DNA of 62,302 bases from an uncultured Clostridia bacterium. GTDB lineage: Bacteria > Bacillota > Clostridia > Oscillospirales > Ruminococcaceae. Under the pieces are notes generated by a model. It was not told the origin of the DNA. It did no database searches and saw only the letters and a program-made list of their open reading frames with translations. The translations under genes were made by a program, and so were the position numbers. Numbering within the stretch: the stretch's first letter is position 1; the number at the start of each line of letters is the position of its first letter. The stretch is taken from the NCBI GenBank assembly GCA_947627455.1, contig CANQWC010000013.1:1-62302 (forward strand), in the 5' to 3' direction. Below are positions 1 to 8,944 of the stretch, in pieces.

Positions 1-923
1 TTCGGGTCAAATCCCAAAATTTCAAGCGAAGCAAGCGCGCAAAGCGTGTTCGAGACGTTATAGCTCCCGGGAAGCTTCACTTCCGTCCTGAACGCCTTCT
101 GCCCTCGGCAGTACCAGTATATCGAGCCGTGCGGTCTCAGGCAGATCGCGTCGGCCGAGAAATCCGCCTCGCCCTCGATGGAGAAGCTGTACTTCTCGCA
201 GTCGATTTCCGAAAGAAGCCTCCGCCCGCTCTCGTCGTCGATGTTCACAAGCGCCCTTTTGCACTGAGAGAACAGAATTTTCTTCGCCTGATAATAGTTC
301 TCCATCGTCCCGTGAAAATCAAGGTGGTCCAGAGTCAGGTTGGTGAACGCCGCAAGCTCGAATTCAATCCCGAAGAGCCTCTTCTGCGCAAGCCCCTGCG
401 AGGTCGCCTCCATAATGCAGAAGTCGCAGCCCGCGTCGGCCATTTTTCTCAGAAGTTCAAAAAGCTCGTCAGGCTCGGGCGTCGAGCGCTCAGCGTGAAG
501 CACCTCGCTGCCGATCTCGTTTGCCCTTGTTCCGATAAGCCCGACCTTGTGCCCAAGCCCCGTGAGAAGGTTTTTCACCGTCGTCGTGATGGTGGTTTTC
601 CCGTTCGTCCCCGTGACCGCGACCATTTTCAGCGATTTCTGCGGGTTGCCGTAAAAGTTCGCCCAAAGCTTCGCGAGGGCTTCTCGTGAATCCTTGACGA
701 TTATCTGATTGGGAATATTGCAGTCGCGCTCGACCACAAAAGCGGCGACGCCCTTTTTTGAAAGCTCGCCGACGGCCTCGTGCGAATCAAAGGTCATTCC
801 CTTTAAACAAACAAAAAGACTTCCCTCCCCGATATCCTTCCGCGTATCGGAGAAGAGCCCCGTGATTTCGATATTTTCGAGCGTCGTCTCGGCAACGCCC
901 TTCAAAAGCTCATAGAGTTTCAT
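1..923 (-). CDS. murE: MurE, UDP-MurNAc-tripeptide ligase (3' end of gene cut by window)
   Basis: Cytoplasmic Mur ligase that adds the third stem-peptide residue to UDP-MurNAc-L-Ala-D-Glu. The first 307 residues are visible; the gene runs off base 1. It starts MKLYELLKGV, has the ATP loop VTGTNGKTT, then MEATSQGL and FTNLTLDHLDFHGTMENY, which fit the MurE central domain. The usual MEVSSH signature reads MEATSQ here. The C-terminal motif that separates diaminopimelate from lysine enzymes lies outside the window, so the added amino acid cannot be told. It is last of the visible dcw genes, 93 bases after the PBP stop. Family known; specificity unknown. Confidence 0.93.
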   Translation of the reverse strand, partial: MKLYELLKGVAETTLENIEITGLFSDTRKDIGEGSLFVCLKGMTFDSHEAVGELSKKGVAAFVVERDCNIPNQIIVKDSREALAKLWANFYGNPQKSLKMVAVTGTNGKTTITTTVKNLLTGLGHKVGLIGTRANEIGSEVLHAERSTPEPDELFELLRKMADAGCDFCIMEATSQGLAQKRLFGIEFELAAFTNLTLDHLDFHGTMENYYQAKKILFSQCKRALVNIDDESGRRLLSEIDCEKYSFSIEGEADFSADAICLRPHGSIYWYCRGQKAFRTEVKLPGSYNVSNTLCALASLEILGFDP

Positions 924-1016
924 AATGCCTCACCTTCGGCGGGAGGGGCGGCTTTTTCCGCCCGACCCGTTATCAGCGTTTTTTATAATCTTATGACGTT
1001 TTTGCCGCCTATATAC

Positions 1017-3248
1017 TCAGCCCGTCTCATCGTTTGTGATAAAGTATGCCTCGATTATCGTTCCGACCTCGACATACTGATCTTTATAGTTCATCACTCC
1101 CGAGCAGGTCGCGCCTTCTTTTCTTGCCGCGCCGCCGAGCGGTTTAAGGTTAAGCCCGAGGCTCGCAAGCTTTTCGTTCGCATATTCAAGCCCCTTCCCC
1201 GTGAGGTCGGGAACATACACATACTCGGGCTCGGTGTCCTCCTCGGTATAAAGCACAACGCTGCACCCTCGCGGCATCGCGCTCGAATTTGTCGGCACCT
1301 GCCGAACAACGGTATCTCCGTTTCCGATGACCTCGGCAGTCAGGCCGAGGGCTTCGACCGTCGCCTTTGCCGATTCAACGTCCGCGTTGATAACGCTCGG
1401 AACATTCACGTCAAGGCTCTCGATGTCCTCCTCGCTGTATTCCGCGTAATATCCGAGGTATGGCAGAATCTCCTCAAACGCCTCCGATACCACGGGCGCC
1501 GCGACCGCCGAGCCGTAATATTTTCCTGCCGACGGGTCGTCGACCATCACGAGCATGATTATCTCGGGGTCTTCCGCGGGGTAAAACGCGCAGTATGAAG
1601 AAACATACTTCGATTCGCCGCCCGGTTCGTCAAGCTTCTGAGAGGTTCCCGACTTTCCGCCGATGTCATAGCCCTTGATGTAAACGTTCGAGCCCTGATT
1701 CGTCGTCACGACGGTTTCGAGGGTGTCGCGCATAAGCGCCGAGGTCTCCTCCGAAATCACCTGCCGCTTGATGGTCGGGGTGAATTCCTTGACTATATTC
1801 CCGTCGGCGTCGACTATCTTGTTGACGACATACGGCGTGACGAGATATCCGCCATTGATTACTGCGGCATATGCTGTTATCATCTGAAGCGGGGTGATTT
1901 TATTTGTCTGCCCGAACGAGCTTGTCGCAAGGTCGAGGGTGGTCATTCTCGAATAGGGCACAAAAATGCTGTCCGTCTCAGCGGGAAGGTCGATCCCCGT
2001 CTTTTCGGTGAGGCCGAACGCCTTGAAGTAGTCGGTGAACGCCTTTGCGCCAAGCTTCTGGCCGATGGCTATAAACGCAGGGTTGCAGGAGTTTGTCATC
2101 GCCTGAACGAAATTCTGAGTGCCGTGGCCGCCGCTTGTCGTCCAACAGTGAATAGGCGGAACGCCCTTGACAACCGTCACCGAGCCCGAGCAGTAAAACT
2201 CATCGAGCATCGATATCGCCCGCTCTTCAAGCGCCGCCGATGCCGTCACGACCTTGAATACCGACCCGGGGAAGTAAAGCGAAGATATCGCCTTGTTAGT
2301 CCATTGAAGGTTCCAAGCCGCCGAGCGCGCCTCGTTATATTCTTCCTCGTTGCCCGTCGCCGAAAGCGCCTCAAGAAGCGCCGCGGTGTTCTGATCATAA
2401 ATCTCTGCGGGCGCGTTGAGGTCATAGTCGGGCTCTGTCGCCATCGCGAGGATCTTTCCCGTCTTGCACTCCATCACGATCGCGCAGCCCTTATTTCTCG
2501 CCCTGTTGAGGTCTACCGCCGATTTCAGCGCCTTTTCGGTGTAATACTGAATCGTCGTGTCGATGTTTGTATAGATTGAGTCGCCGTCCTGCGCGTCATA
2601 GCTCTGCTTGTACTTATACTGAATCTCCCGCGAGAAAGCGTCAATCGCGGTGATGATCTTCCCGTCGACCCCCGTGAGGTAGTCGTCGTAATAGCTTTCA
2701 AGCCCGTAAATCCCGTAGCCGTCATAGTGCAGGTGCCCGATGACGTTCGCCGCAAGGTCGTTGTGCGGGTAATATCTCTTCGCGGTAGGCGTTGCCCCGA
2801 CCGAAGTTATCCCGCTGTCAGACATCGCCGTCATGATCGCGGTTGCGGTCTCCTTGTCGACCTCTCTCGCCACGACCTGATATCTGTTGTTCTTATAAAG
2901 CTTCTCGCGAACCTCCGAAGCCTCAACGTCAAGATACTGCGCGAGGGTGTCGCATATATAGTTTTCGTGGTCGCTGTCCCTCTCGCGATACGTCCCGGGG
3001 TCCACGAAAACGGTATAAACCGTAACGCTCTGCGCGAGAACCTGCCCGTTTCGGTCATAGATCGAGCCTCGGTTCGCGGCGACCGTCACCGTTTTGAACT
3101 GCTGGTCGTTCGCAAGCGCCTGATACTTGTCGCTCTCCCTGACGGCGACGTTATACATCACCGCCGAGATATAAACCATCACGGCGAGCATTATCGAAAA
3201 AACTATGAGAAAAAGCTTTGCCTTCATCGAAGCCGTCGATTTTTCCAT
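1017..3248 (-). CDS. Class B penicillin-binding protein with two PASTA domains (FtsI/SpoVD-like)
   Basis: Transpeptidase that cross-links septal or spore-cortex peptidoglycan. The start at 3248 gives 743 residues (MEKSTASMKAK) and is preceded by AAAGGA; an ATG 27 bases upstream lacks a comparable site. A single N-terminal membrane helix (about residues 10-32) is followed by the PBP dimerisation domain (RGSIYDRNG). The catalytic motifs are SVFK (329-332), SCN (387-389) and KSGT (532-535). Two C-terminal PASTA domains run from about 614 to the end. PASTA domains and position beside murE fit either vegetative PBP2b/FtsI or sporulation SpoVD; the sequence alone does not decide. It is in the mraZ-murE operon. 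Confidence 0.93.
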   Translation of the reverse strand: MEKSTASMKAKLFLIVFSIMLAVMVYISAVMYNVAVRESDKYQALANDQQFKTVTVAANRGSIYDRNGQVLAQSVTVYTVFVDPGTYRERDSDHENYICDTLAQYLDVEASEVREKLYKNNRYQVVAREVDKETATAIMTAMSDSGITSVGATPTAKRYYPHNDLAANVIGHLHYDGYGIYGLESYYDDYLTGVDGKIITAIDAFSREIQYKYKQSYDAQDGDSIYTNIDTTIQYYTEKALKSAVDLNRARNKGCAIVMECKTGKILAMATEPDYDLNAPAEIYDQNTAALLEALSATGNEEEYNEARSAAWNLQWTNKAISSLYFPGSVFKVVTASAALEERAISMLDEFYCSGSVTVVKGVPPIHCWTTSGGHGTQNFVQAMTNSCNPAFIAIGQKLGAKAFTDYFKAFGLTEKTGIDLPAETDSIFVPYSRMTTLDLATSSFGQTNKITPLQMITAYAAVINGGYLVTPYVVNKIVDADGNIVKEFTPTIKRQVISEETSALMRDTLETVVTTNQGSNVYIKGYDIGGKSGTSQKLDEPGGESKYVSSYCAFYPAEDPEIIMLVMVDDPSAGKYYGSAVAAPVVSEAFEEILPYLGYYAEYSEEDIESLDVNVPSVINADVESAKATVEALGLTAEVIGNGDTVVRQVPTNSSAMPRGCSVVLYTEEDTEPEYVYVPDLTGKGLEYANEKLASLGLNLKPLGGAARKEGATCSGVMNYKDQYVEVGTIIEAYFITNDETG

Positions 3249-3341
3249 GACAATTTCCTTTCCGCCAAAATTCAAGAAAAAGTCAAGCCTGCAATGTCAA
3301 GCAAAGCTTAACTTTTTCCGTTACGGTATATACATATTGCC

Positions 3342-3839
3342 TCACGCGCCGAGATATTCCCTCAGCTCGTTTATCTTGTTCCTGATTATAACAAAGATGT
3401 TCTTATTTTCGGTCTCGACTATCTCGATGACCTTGTCGCTCGGCAGGTCTACATATTCTATCTGCGCCTTGTCGAGCTTTTTTAGCCCCAAAACGTTCTC
3501 GGCATAGTCCTCGACGTTTTTCAGCGACGTCCTCGCCTCATATTCCGCTGCGAGGGTGATGTTCTCGCTTTGAAGATCCTTAAGGTCGCTCTCAAGCCCG
3601 CTTATCTCGCCGAAGAGGGTATTCGTCTCGACCTTTCCGTATAAAATCGCGCAGAGCACCGCCATCACAAAGAAAGCCCTCATCGCGAATTTAAAAGCGC
3701 TCTCCCTCCTCTTAACGGGGACGGGGTTCTTCTTCATCTTTATGTTCGGGGCATTCCGTTGGGGCTGCTCGGGCTGAGCGGGCCGCTTCTTCGGCTCATA
3801 AACCGAAAGGTCATATGCAAGATTGCTTCTCTGAGCCAT
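3342..3839 (-). CDS. ftsL: FtsL/DivIC-like septum protein
   Basis: A 165-residue bitopic membrane protein. The first ~65 residues are basic and proline-rich and presumably cytoplasmic. One membrane helix (about 68-85, FKFAMRAFFVMAVLCAIL) is followed by a coiled coil (ISGLESDLKDLQSENITLAAEYEAR) and a short acidic tail. This is the architecture of FtsL/DivIC, which join FtsB/DivIB and recruit FtsW-FtsI. Sequence conservation in this family is poor, so the call rests on topology plus location between rsmH and the PBP gene, the standard dcw slot. The ATG has a GGAGATGGG ribosome site. Confidence 0.82.
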   Translation of the reverse strand: MAQRSNLAYDLSVYEPKKRPAQPEQPQRNAPNIKMKKNPVPVKRRESAFKFAMRAFFVMAVLCAILYGKVETNTLFGEISGLESDLKDLQSENITLAAEYEARTSLKNVEDYAENVLGLKKLDKAQIEYVDLPSDKVIEIVETENKNIFVIIRNKINELREYLGA

Positions 3840-3862
3840 TTTCCCATCTCCGTTATTTTATG

Positions 3863-4789
3863 TCAGTCTTTTATCTTTTCGATTATCCTGAGTTTTGCCG
3901 AGCGCGAGCGCGGGTTGATCCGCTGCTCCTCCTCCGAGGGCTCCGTCGGCTTTTTTGTGATGAGTTTTCCCCGCGGCGTCTTCCCGCATACGCAGACGGG
4001 AAACTCGGGCGGGCAGGTGCACCCCTGACAGAAGCTTGCGAACCTCTGCTTCACAAGCCTGTCCTCAAGCGAGTGAAAAGTTATAATCGCGAGCCGCCCG
4101 CCGACCTTTAAAAGGTCGAACGCCTTGTCAAGCGCTTCCGAAAGCGAGCCCAGCTCGTTATTCACTTCTATTCTTATTGCCTGAAAAGTTTTTCTTGCGG
4201 GGTTGTGGTCCCGCCGAGCCTTCTGCGGAACCGACATCTTAATGATTTCGGCCAGCTCCGCAGTAGATTCGATGGGCTTTGATTCACGCAACTTTACTAT
4301 ATTGGAGGCAATGGTTTTGGCATATCTTTCCTCGCCGTATTCAAAGATAATGCGGCTGAGGTCTTCATAGGAATAGCTGTTGACCACGTCCCGCGCGGAC
4401 AGCCCCTCGCGGCTCATTCTCATATCAAGAGGAGCGTCGCCGTGATAGGAAAAGCCGCGCTCGCGGGTATCAAGCTGATAGCTCGACACTCCGAGGTCCA
4501 AAAGCATTCCGTCTATTTTTTCGATGCCGAGCGAGCGCAGAACGCTGTCGACTTCGCAGTAGTTAGACCGCACAAGCTTTGCGTTCAGACCGTAAAGGCG
4601 CTCCCCTGCGGCCTTTATCGCGTCGGGATCGCGGTCAATGGCAATAAGCCTCCCCGTCCCAAGCCTGCGCGCTATTTCAATTGAATGTCCGCCCCCGCCG
4701 ACTGTTCCGTCGACGTAGGTGCCGTCGGGCTTAATGTCAAGCCCGCGAATCGTTTCGTCCAGAAGGACGGGTAGATGGTTGAATTCCAA
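3863..4789 (-). CDS. rsmH: 16S rRNA (cytosine1402-N4)-methyltransferase RsmH
   Basis: SAM-dependent enzyme that methylates C1402 in the ribosomal P site. It has 308 residues, the normal length. Family motifs seen are [10 protein letters not shown] at the start, [10 protein letters not shown] (SAM loop), [26 protein letters not shown] and [12 protein letters not shown]. The start is a TTG at 4789, one base after the mraZ stop, with GGAGG six bases before it, so the two genes are translationally linked. It is the second gene of the dcw operon. Confidence 0.97.
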   Translation of the reverse strand: MEFNHLPVLLDETIRGLDIKPDGTYVDGTVGGGGHSIEIARRLGTGRLIAIDRDPDAIKAAGERLYGLNAKLVRSNYCEVDSVLRSLGIEKIDGMLLDLGVSSYQLDTRERGFSYHGDAPLDMRMSREGLSARDVVNSYSYEDLSRIIFEYGEERYAKTIASNIVKLRESKPIESTAELAEIIKMSVPQKARRDHNPARKTFQAIRIEVNNELGSLSEALDKAFDLLKVGGRLAIITFHSLEDRLVKQRFASFCQGCTCPPEFPVCVCGKTPRGKLITKKPTEPSEEEQRINPRSRSAKLRIIEKIKD

Positions 4790-4790
4790 G

Positions 4791-5210
4791 TCAGTCCTCC
4801 AATGCCCCGAGAGCGAGATAAAGCTCTTCGGGCGCTATCGACTGGGTAAATGTCTCATAGGTCGCCTTGTCCCATATCTCGGCGGTATCCACCGCGCCGA
4901 CGACATAGACGTCTTTCATAAGCATCGCATACTCGCGAAGGGCTTGGGGCACAAGAATCCTGCCCATCTTATCGGCCTCAACCGCGATCGCGCCCTTTAT
5001 ATAGATCTGTTTTAAGATTTCCTTTTCTCTCCCCTCGCGCATCGAGGAGATCCTGAGCATAAGCTCATTCCACTTTTCCTCAGAATAAGCGACAAGGCGG
5101 CGGTCGGCGCCCCTTGTGAGAATGAACCTGTCGCCGATGACCTCGCGGAAGCGCTGAGGAAAGCTCATTCTGCCCTTCGAGTCTATTGTATAAGGGAGCT
5201 CGCCGCTCAT
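4791..5210 (-). CDS. mraZ: MraZ, dcw-cluster transcriptional regulator
   Basis: Ring-forming DNA-binding protein that controls its own operon. The start at 5210 gives 139 residues, the family norm, beginning [14 protein letters not shown]. The frame stays open back to 5402, but that would place the start upstream of the promoter at 5304-5332. The two MraZ half-domains are visible through DSKGRMSFP near the start and DKMGRILVP later. The ribosome site for this ATG is weak (TCAAGG). An in-frame ATG at 5285 is the alternative. First gene of the operon. Confidence 0.93.
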   Translation of the reverse strand: MSGELPYTIDSKGRMSFPQRFREVIGDRFILTRGADRRLVAYSEEKWNELMLRISSMREGREKEILKQIYIKGAIAVEADKMGRILVPQALREYAMLMKDVYVVGAVDTAEIWDKATYETFTQSIAPEELYLALGALED

Positions 5211-5303
5211 AAGCCTTGAAGTATCCGCCGAGATTTGCAACCGATTCACCCCGCTTTCCGAGAAAATACCGAATTTTTGCACCATTTCCCACTTGATACC
5301 AAA

Positions 5304-5332
5304 ATTATAGCACTGCTCTTTTAAAATTGCAA
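5304..5332 (-). promoter_or_regulatory. Sigma-A promoter of the dcw cluster
   Basis: On the minus strand TTGCAA (5332-5327), a 17-base spacer and TATAAT (5309-5304). Transcription would begin near 5297, about 90 bases before the mraZ start. MraZ proteins usually bind repeats in this leader; no repeat set was resolved here. Confidence 0.8.
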
Positions 5333-5478
5333 GCGGTTTTGAAGCAAACGCCAATGGGAATTTGTTAGAAGTTTCAATGTGTTTTTTGGTTATTTTGCAC
5401 ATGTTTTACTTCCGCCGCCAAAAAACAGGAGAATCAATGGCATGCGCAGGGCAATAACCGGCCCCGAAATCGTGGATA

Positions 5479-5506
5479 TTGACAAATTCAAGAATCGGTG
5501 TATAAT
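5479..5506 (+). promoter_or_regulatory. Sigma-A promoter of the 79-residue protein gene
   Basis: TTGACA (5479-5484), a 16-base spacer and TATAAT (5501-5506), about 50 bases before the ATG at 5555. It is divergent from the dcw promoter. Confidence 0.85.
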
Positions 5507-5554
5507 TATTCTCAGAAGAAAACAGACATCACGGCAAAAATCGGAGGAATTACT

Positions 5555-5794
5555 ATGGACATCAGCGAAATTAAGGCAAAAGTCGAAGAAACCGTCAAGA
5601 AGATCCAGTCGGACGACAAGCTCATGGAGCAGTTCAAGAGCGACCCGATCAAGACCGTTGAAGAGCTCGCGGGCGTCGATCTGCCCGACGATCAGCTCAA
5701 AAAGGTCGTCGACGGCATCAAGGCGAAGATGACGGTCGACGACATCGGCGAAAAGCTCGGCGGGCTTAAAAACCTCTTCGGAAAGAAGGACTGA
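5555..5794 (+). CDS. Small charged helical protein, unknown function
   Basis: A 79-residue protein starting MDISEIKAKVEETVKKI, chosen because GGAGGAATTACT precedes this ATG. It is rich in Lys, Asp and Glu, has no membrane helix or signal peptide, and is predicted helical with SDPIKTVEELAGVDLPDDQL in the middle and a glycine-rich GEKLGGLKNLFG tail. Similar small proteins are common in Clostridia, but no function is known to me. It is a single-gene unit: strong promoter, strong ribosome site and its own terminator at 5825, suggesting high expression. Confidence 0.85.
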   Translation: MDISEIKAKVEETVKKIQSDDKLMEQFKSDPIKTVEELAGVDLPDDQLKKVVDGIKAKMTVDDIGEKLGGLKNLFGKKD

Positions 5795-5824
5795 CGCTTT
5801 CGCTTAACGCCGCATAAATGCAAG

Positions 5825-5854
5825 AGCCGCCCACGGCAAGTAGGCGGCTTTTTG
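5825..5854 (+). terminator. Intrinsic terminator
   Basis: AGCCGCC (5825-5831) pairs with GGCGGCT (5843-5849), followed by a T run. It ends the 79-residue protein transcript. Confidence 0.85.
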
Positions 5855-5869
5855 TTTGTCTATGCGGTT

Positions 5870-5936
5870 TTGAGGCATACTTTTGAACGAGCACGGACTT
5901 TTGTTCGATTGAGATCGGTTCGACTGTAATGTTCAT
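5870..5936 (-). pseudogene. Possible 5' remnant of a GNAT acetyltransferase gene
   Basis: From an ATG at 5936, with AAGGAAG about eight bases upstream, the first 18 codons read MNITVEPISIEQKSVLVQ. This resembles the opening of GNAT proteins of the kind that continue LMELYNYDFSE. The resemblance stops there: the frame runs on into KYASKPHRQTK and then through the terminator on the other strand. I read it as a gene start left after deletion. The match is short and from memory, so confidence is low. Confidence 0.35.
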
Positions 5937-6010
5937 GATTGGCTTCCTTGAATGGTGGATGAGCTTGGGTGGGAACATGCCCCCTATTTACTATACCTTG
6001 AAATTTCGGG

Positions 6011-6130
6011 AATGTCCATTCCGCACACATTATCCTCGGCATTTAAAATCGTCGCCGCAGGCGACACCTTGAAACTCTAACATCTAATTTCTAACTTCTA
6101 TCTTCTTAATGTGGCCGCTTCGGCCACATT
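6011..6130 (-). repeat. Family A intergenic repeat, copy 1 (reverse orientation)
   Basis: Read on the minus strand it has the full family A order: a GTGGCC/GGCCAC hairpin, AGAAGTTAGA-type short repeats, TTTCAAGGTGTCGCC with a GGCGAC partner, and GAGGATAATGTGTGCGGAATGG. The other copies are at 9607, 31347, 49828, 52027 and 54720. It lies between a terminator and the promoter at 6147. Confidence 0.85.
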
Positions 6131-6146
6131 TGAAATTTCTAACTCC

Positions 6147-6175
6147 TTGACTTCCCAAAATAAACGTGCTAAACT
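6147..6175 (+). promoter_or_regulatory. Sigma-A promoter of the 134-residue membrane protein gene
   Basis: TTGACT (6147-6152), a 17-base spacer and TAAACT (6170-6175), 31 bases before the ATG at 6207. Confidence 0.65.
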
Positions 6176-6206
6176 TAATTAAAACTTTGTCAAAGGAGAT
6201 ATAATC

Positions 6207-6611
6207 ATGGCGAAAAAATTTGAGAGCATGACCGATACCGAGCTTCTGATCGAGATAGCCAAAGGTCAGAGGAAAGAAACAAAAAGCGGCAGGATTTCCG
6301 CGATAGCGACGGTAGCGCTTGCGATAGCGTTTATCATCACCCTTTCGGTGTTTTTGCCGATAGCCGTGAGCACGCTTGAGAAGGTCAACACAACGCTCAC
6401 CGAAGCCGAGAATGTTGCGATCGCCGCGCAGGAATCGCTCGACGAAATAGACAGCATGGTTGAAAACTTCAACGGTGTGATCGTCGACAACACCGACTCG
6501 GTCAATAAGGCGCTAAATAAGGTCGGAAGCTTCGACGTCGATTCGCTGAACCGTTCGATTGAAGAGCTTGCGTCTATCCTCGGCCCGCTTGCAAAGCTGT
6601 TCGGCAGGTAA
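6207..6611 (+). CDS. Single-pass membrane protein with coiled-coil tail, unknown function
   Basis: A 134-residue protein. Residues 1-25 are charged (MTDTELLIEIAKGQRKETK). One membrane helix follows at about 29-52 (ISAIATVALAIAFIITLSVF). The rest is an amphipathic, Asp/Glu/Asn-rich helical segment (EKVNTTLTEAENVAIAAQESLDEIDSM is part of it). The arrangement recalls DUF948-type membrane coiled-coil proteins, but I cannot assign the family. AAAGGAGATATAATC precedes the ATG. It stands alone and converges with prfC. Confidence 0.8.
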   Translation: MAKKFESMTDTELLIEIAKGQRKETKSGRISAIATVALAIAFIITLSVFLPIAVSTLEKVNTTLTEAENVAIAAQESLDEIDSMVENFNGVIVDNTDSVNKALNKVGSFDVDSLNRSIEELASILGPLAKLFGR

Positions 6612-6641
6612 AACGGAGGCTGCCTTTTCGCGGCCTTTTTC

Positions 6642-8228
6642 TCAGTTTTTATTAAACTCCGAAAGCTCAAGCCCCTCGTTTTTTTCAAGAGCCCAGCGGA
6701 TATTCCACTCGCTTGTGAACAAAAGAAGGTAGTTATCCTTGAAGTCGCGGACGATTTTGGTGTCCGAGCTCAGGTTAAGCTTTTTCGGGTCGATGCCCTC
6801 GTTGTCGATCCATCTGATGTACTGATAAGGCAGGCCCTCGTTGATTATTTCGACGTTATATTCTGTCCTCATGCGGTGCTCAAAAACGTCGAACTGAAGC
6901 ATACCTACTACGCCGACGATTACCTCTTCCATTCCCGAATCGGGCTCGCGGAAAATCTGAATCGCGCCTTCCTGAGCGATCTGGGTAGCGCCCTTGACGA
7001 ACTGTTTGCGCTTCATGGTGTCCTTGTGGCGAATTCTCGCGAAGTGCTCGGGCGCAAAGGTCGGTATTCCCTCGAAGCGAATGTTTTTCCCGACCGAGCA
7101 CACGGTGTCGCCGATCGAGAAGATACCCGGGTCGAAAACTCCGATGATATCGCCCGCATACGCTTCCTCAATGACCTCGCGGTTGTCGGCCATCATCTGC
7201 TGAGGCTGCGATAGGCGCATTTTCTTGTCGCCCTGAACGTGATAGACTTCCATGTCTCTCTCGAATTTTCCCGAGCATATTCTCATGAAGGTGAGGCGGT
7301 CGCGGTGCGCCTTGTTCATATTCGCCTGAATCTTGAAGACGAATGCCGAGAACGCGGGGTCTGTCGGCGCAACGGTTCCCCCGTCGCATTCCCTCGGCAG
7401 CGGGCTCGAGCCCATTTTTAGGAAGCTCTTTAAAAAGGGTTCCACCCCGAAATTATTAAGCGCCGAGCCGAAGAATACAGGCGAAAGCCGCCCCGAGCTC
7501 ACCTCGTCCATGTCAAGCTCATCTCCCGCGCCGTCCAAAAGCTCAACGTCCTCCAAAAGCTGCAAGCGGTTGCGCTCGCCGATCAAAGAGTCAAGCGACG
7601 GGTCAGCGATGTCCGCCTCAACGGCCTCGACCTCATGCCTGCTGTCGCCGCGCTCATAGCTAAGAATTCGCTTTTCGGTGCGGTCATAAACGCCCTTGAA
7701 ATCAACGCCGCTGCCTATCGGAAAATTCATCGGATATGTTGAAATACCGAGCTCGTCCTCGATCTCGGCAAGAAGGTCAAAGGGGTTTTTGGCGTCGCGG
7801 TCGAGCTTGTTGATGAACGTGAAGATAGGAATATGGCGCATCACGCAGACCTTGAAGAGCTTTCGGGTCTGATTTTCAACGCCCTTAGCCGCGTCGATGA
7901 CCATAACCGCCGAGTCGACGGCCATAAGGGTTCTGTATGTGTCCTCCGAGAAATCTTGGTGCCCGGGGGTATCAAGAATATTTATGCAGTACCCGTCGTA
8001 TTCAAACTGCATAACCGAGCTTGTGACCGAGATCCCGCGCTGTTTTTCGATCTCCATCCAGTCAGATACTGCGTGCCGATCGGTCTTTTTGCCCTTGACC
8101 GACCCCGCGAGCGCGATAGCTCCGCCGTATAAAAGAAGCTTTTCGGTGAGTGTGGTTTTACCCGCGTCGGGGTGCGAAATAATCGCGAAAGTCCTCCGAC
8201 GCTCAATTTCATTTATAAAATCAGACAT
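6642..8228 (-). CDS. prfC: Peptide chain release factor 3
   Basis: Translational GTPase that removes RF1/RF2 from the ribosome after peptide release. It has 528 residues, the family length. The G motifs are SHPDAGKTTLTEK (G1), DTPGHQDFSEDTYRTL (G3) and FINKLDRDAKNP (G4); QRGISVTSSVMQF is the switch I region characteristic of RF3. The ATG at 8228 has TAAGGAG before it. It is monocistronic, with the inverted-repeat cassette directly upstream. Confidence 0.97.
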   Translation of the reverse strand: MSDFINEIERRRTFAIISHPDAGKTTLTEKLLLYGGAIALAGSVKGKKTDRHAVSDWMEIEKQRGISVTSSVMQFEYDGYCINILDTPGHQDFSEDTYRTLMAVDSAVMVIDAAKGVENQTRKLFKVCVMRHIPIFTFINKLDRDAKNPFDLLAEIEDELGISTYPMNFPIGSGVDFKGVYDRTEKRILSYERGDSRHEVEAVEADIADPSLDSLIGERNRLQLLEDVELLDGAGDELDMDEVSSGRLSPVFFGSALNNFGVEPFLKSFLKMGSSPLPRECDGGTVAPTDPAFSAFVFKIQANMNKAHRDRLTFMRICSGKFERDMEVYHVQGDKKMRLSQPQQMMADNREVIEEAYAGDIIGVFDPGIFSIGDTVCSVGKNIRFEGIPTFAPEHFARIRHKDTMKRKQFVKGATQIAQEGAIQIFREPDSGMEEVIVGVVGMLQFDVFEHRMRTEYNVEIINEGLPYQYIRWIDNEGIDPKKLNLSSDTKIVRDFKDNYLLLFTSEWNIRWALEKNEGLELSEFNKN

Positions 8229-8273
8229 ATTATACTCCTTACTGTCAATCTTGATTTTGATTTGCTCTCAGCC

Positions 8274-8294
8274 ATGTCACAACAAAAAGTTGAT
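8274..8294 (+). repeat. Left inverted repeat of the cassette
   Basis: 21 bases, exact reverse complement of 9489-9509. The match continues imperfectly by two or three bases outward (GCC against GCT). Confidence 0.85.
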
Positions 8295-8338
8295 CTGAGC
8301 ATTTTAATTTGCGGATAAGTCGGGATTTACACAATTTT

Positions 8339-8875
8339 TTATTGCTGTTCAATGCTTTGGTCGATTTCTCCGTATATCTTCTCTAAAGTATCTTCTGATA
8401 TTACCGCTTTTGGTATCCAGAATGAATATAGCGCCTGTAATTCAGGAGAATCGCCAAGTAAGGACCTTACTTTTTCATAGGCAAATGTATTTGCGTCTAT
8501 CTCATAAGGCTGCCCCAGATAAACTTCTGTAAAAAAGTTTTCATTCCCTTTCAACTTGCAGGTTTTCCATTTGCCGTCTACAAGCTTATAGCAAACACCA
8601 TCATACATGATGATGTAGTGTCGACTTTTAATTATCATTTCGTCAAATCGGTCTGGTTGGAGGTATTGGGACGCGTGGCGCAGTTCGTGAAACAGATAAA
8701 ACAACTTTTCATAATCGGGACGCTCGTCAAGCTTCTTCATGTTAATATAAACAGTTTTGCTGTCAGGGTCAAATGTTCCGTTTGAGTTTTCATATCCAAC
8801 CGGCATAGTGAAGGACAGGCAGACATCTAAATCGTTTTCATGGCAATATCTGTTAAAATAAGTGTGATAGTTCAT
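8339..8875 (-). CDS. ImmA/IrrE-like zinc metallopeptidase
   Basis: A 178-residue cytoplasmic protein. The start MNYHTYFNRY at 8875 is preferred because AGGAG lies seven bases before it; in-frame ATGs further upstream lack a site. FYLFHELRHASQ gives a HExxH zinc motif, and EIDANTFAYEKV matches the third-ligand helix of the ImmA/IrrE (COG2856) peptidases, which cleave repressors of mobile elements or stress regulons. No partner repressor gene lies beside it. It is cotranscribed with the upstream acetyltransferase gene, and its composition is AT-richer than the surrounding genome. Confidence 0.75.
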   Translation of the reverse strand: MNYHTYFNRYCHENDLDVCLSFTMPVGYENSNGTFDPDSKTVYINMKKLDERPDYEKLFYLFHELRHASQYLQPDRFDEMIIKSRHYIIMYDGVCYKLVDGKWKTCKLKGNENFFTEVYLGQPYEIDANTFAYEKVRSLLGDSPELQALYSFWIPKAVISEDTLEKIYGEIDQSIEQQ

Positions 8876-8944
8876 CGCATGTCTCCTCATAAAGATACAA
8901 AGCAGATTGCGCATGTTGGTTCGCTTACCGACAAACGGGAAGTA

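Noticed and set aside
8228-8260. TTGACA just upstream of prfC as a promoter
   Set aside because: On the minus strand the hexamer is too close to the prfC start to have a -10 at the right spacing before the ribosome site.
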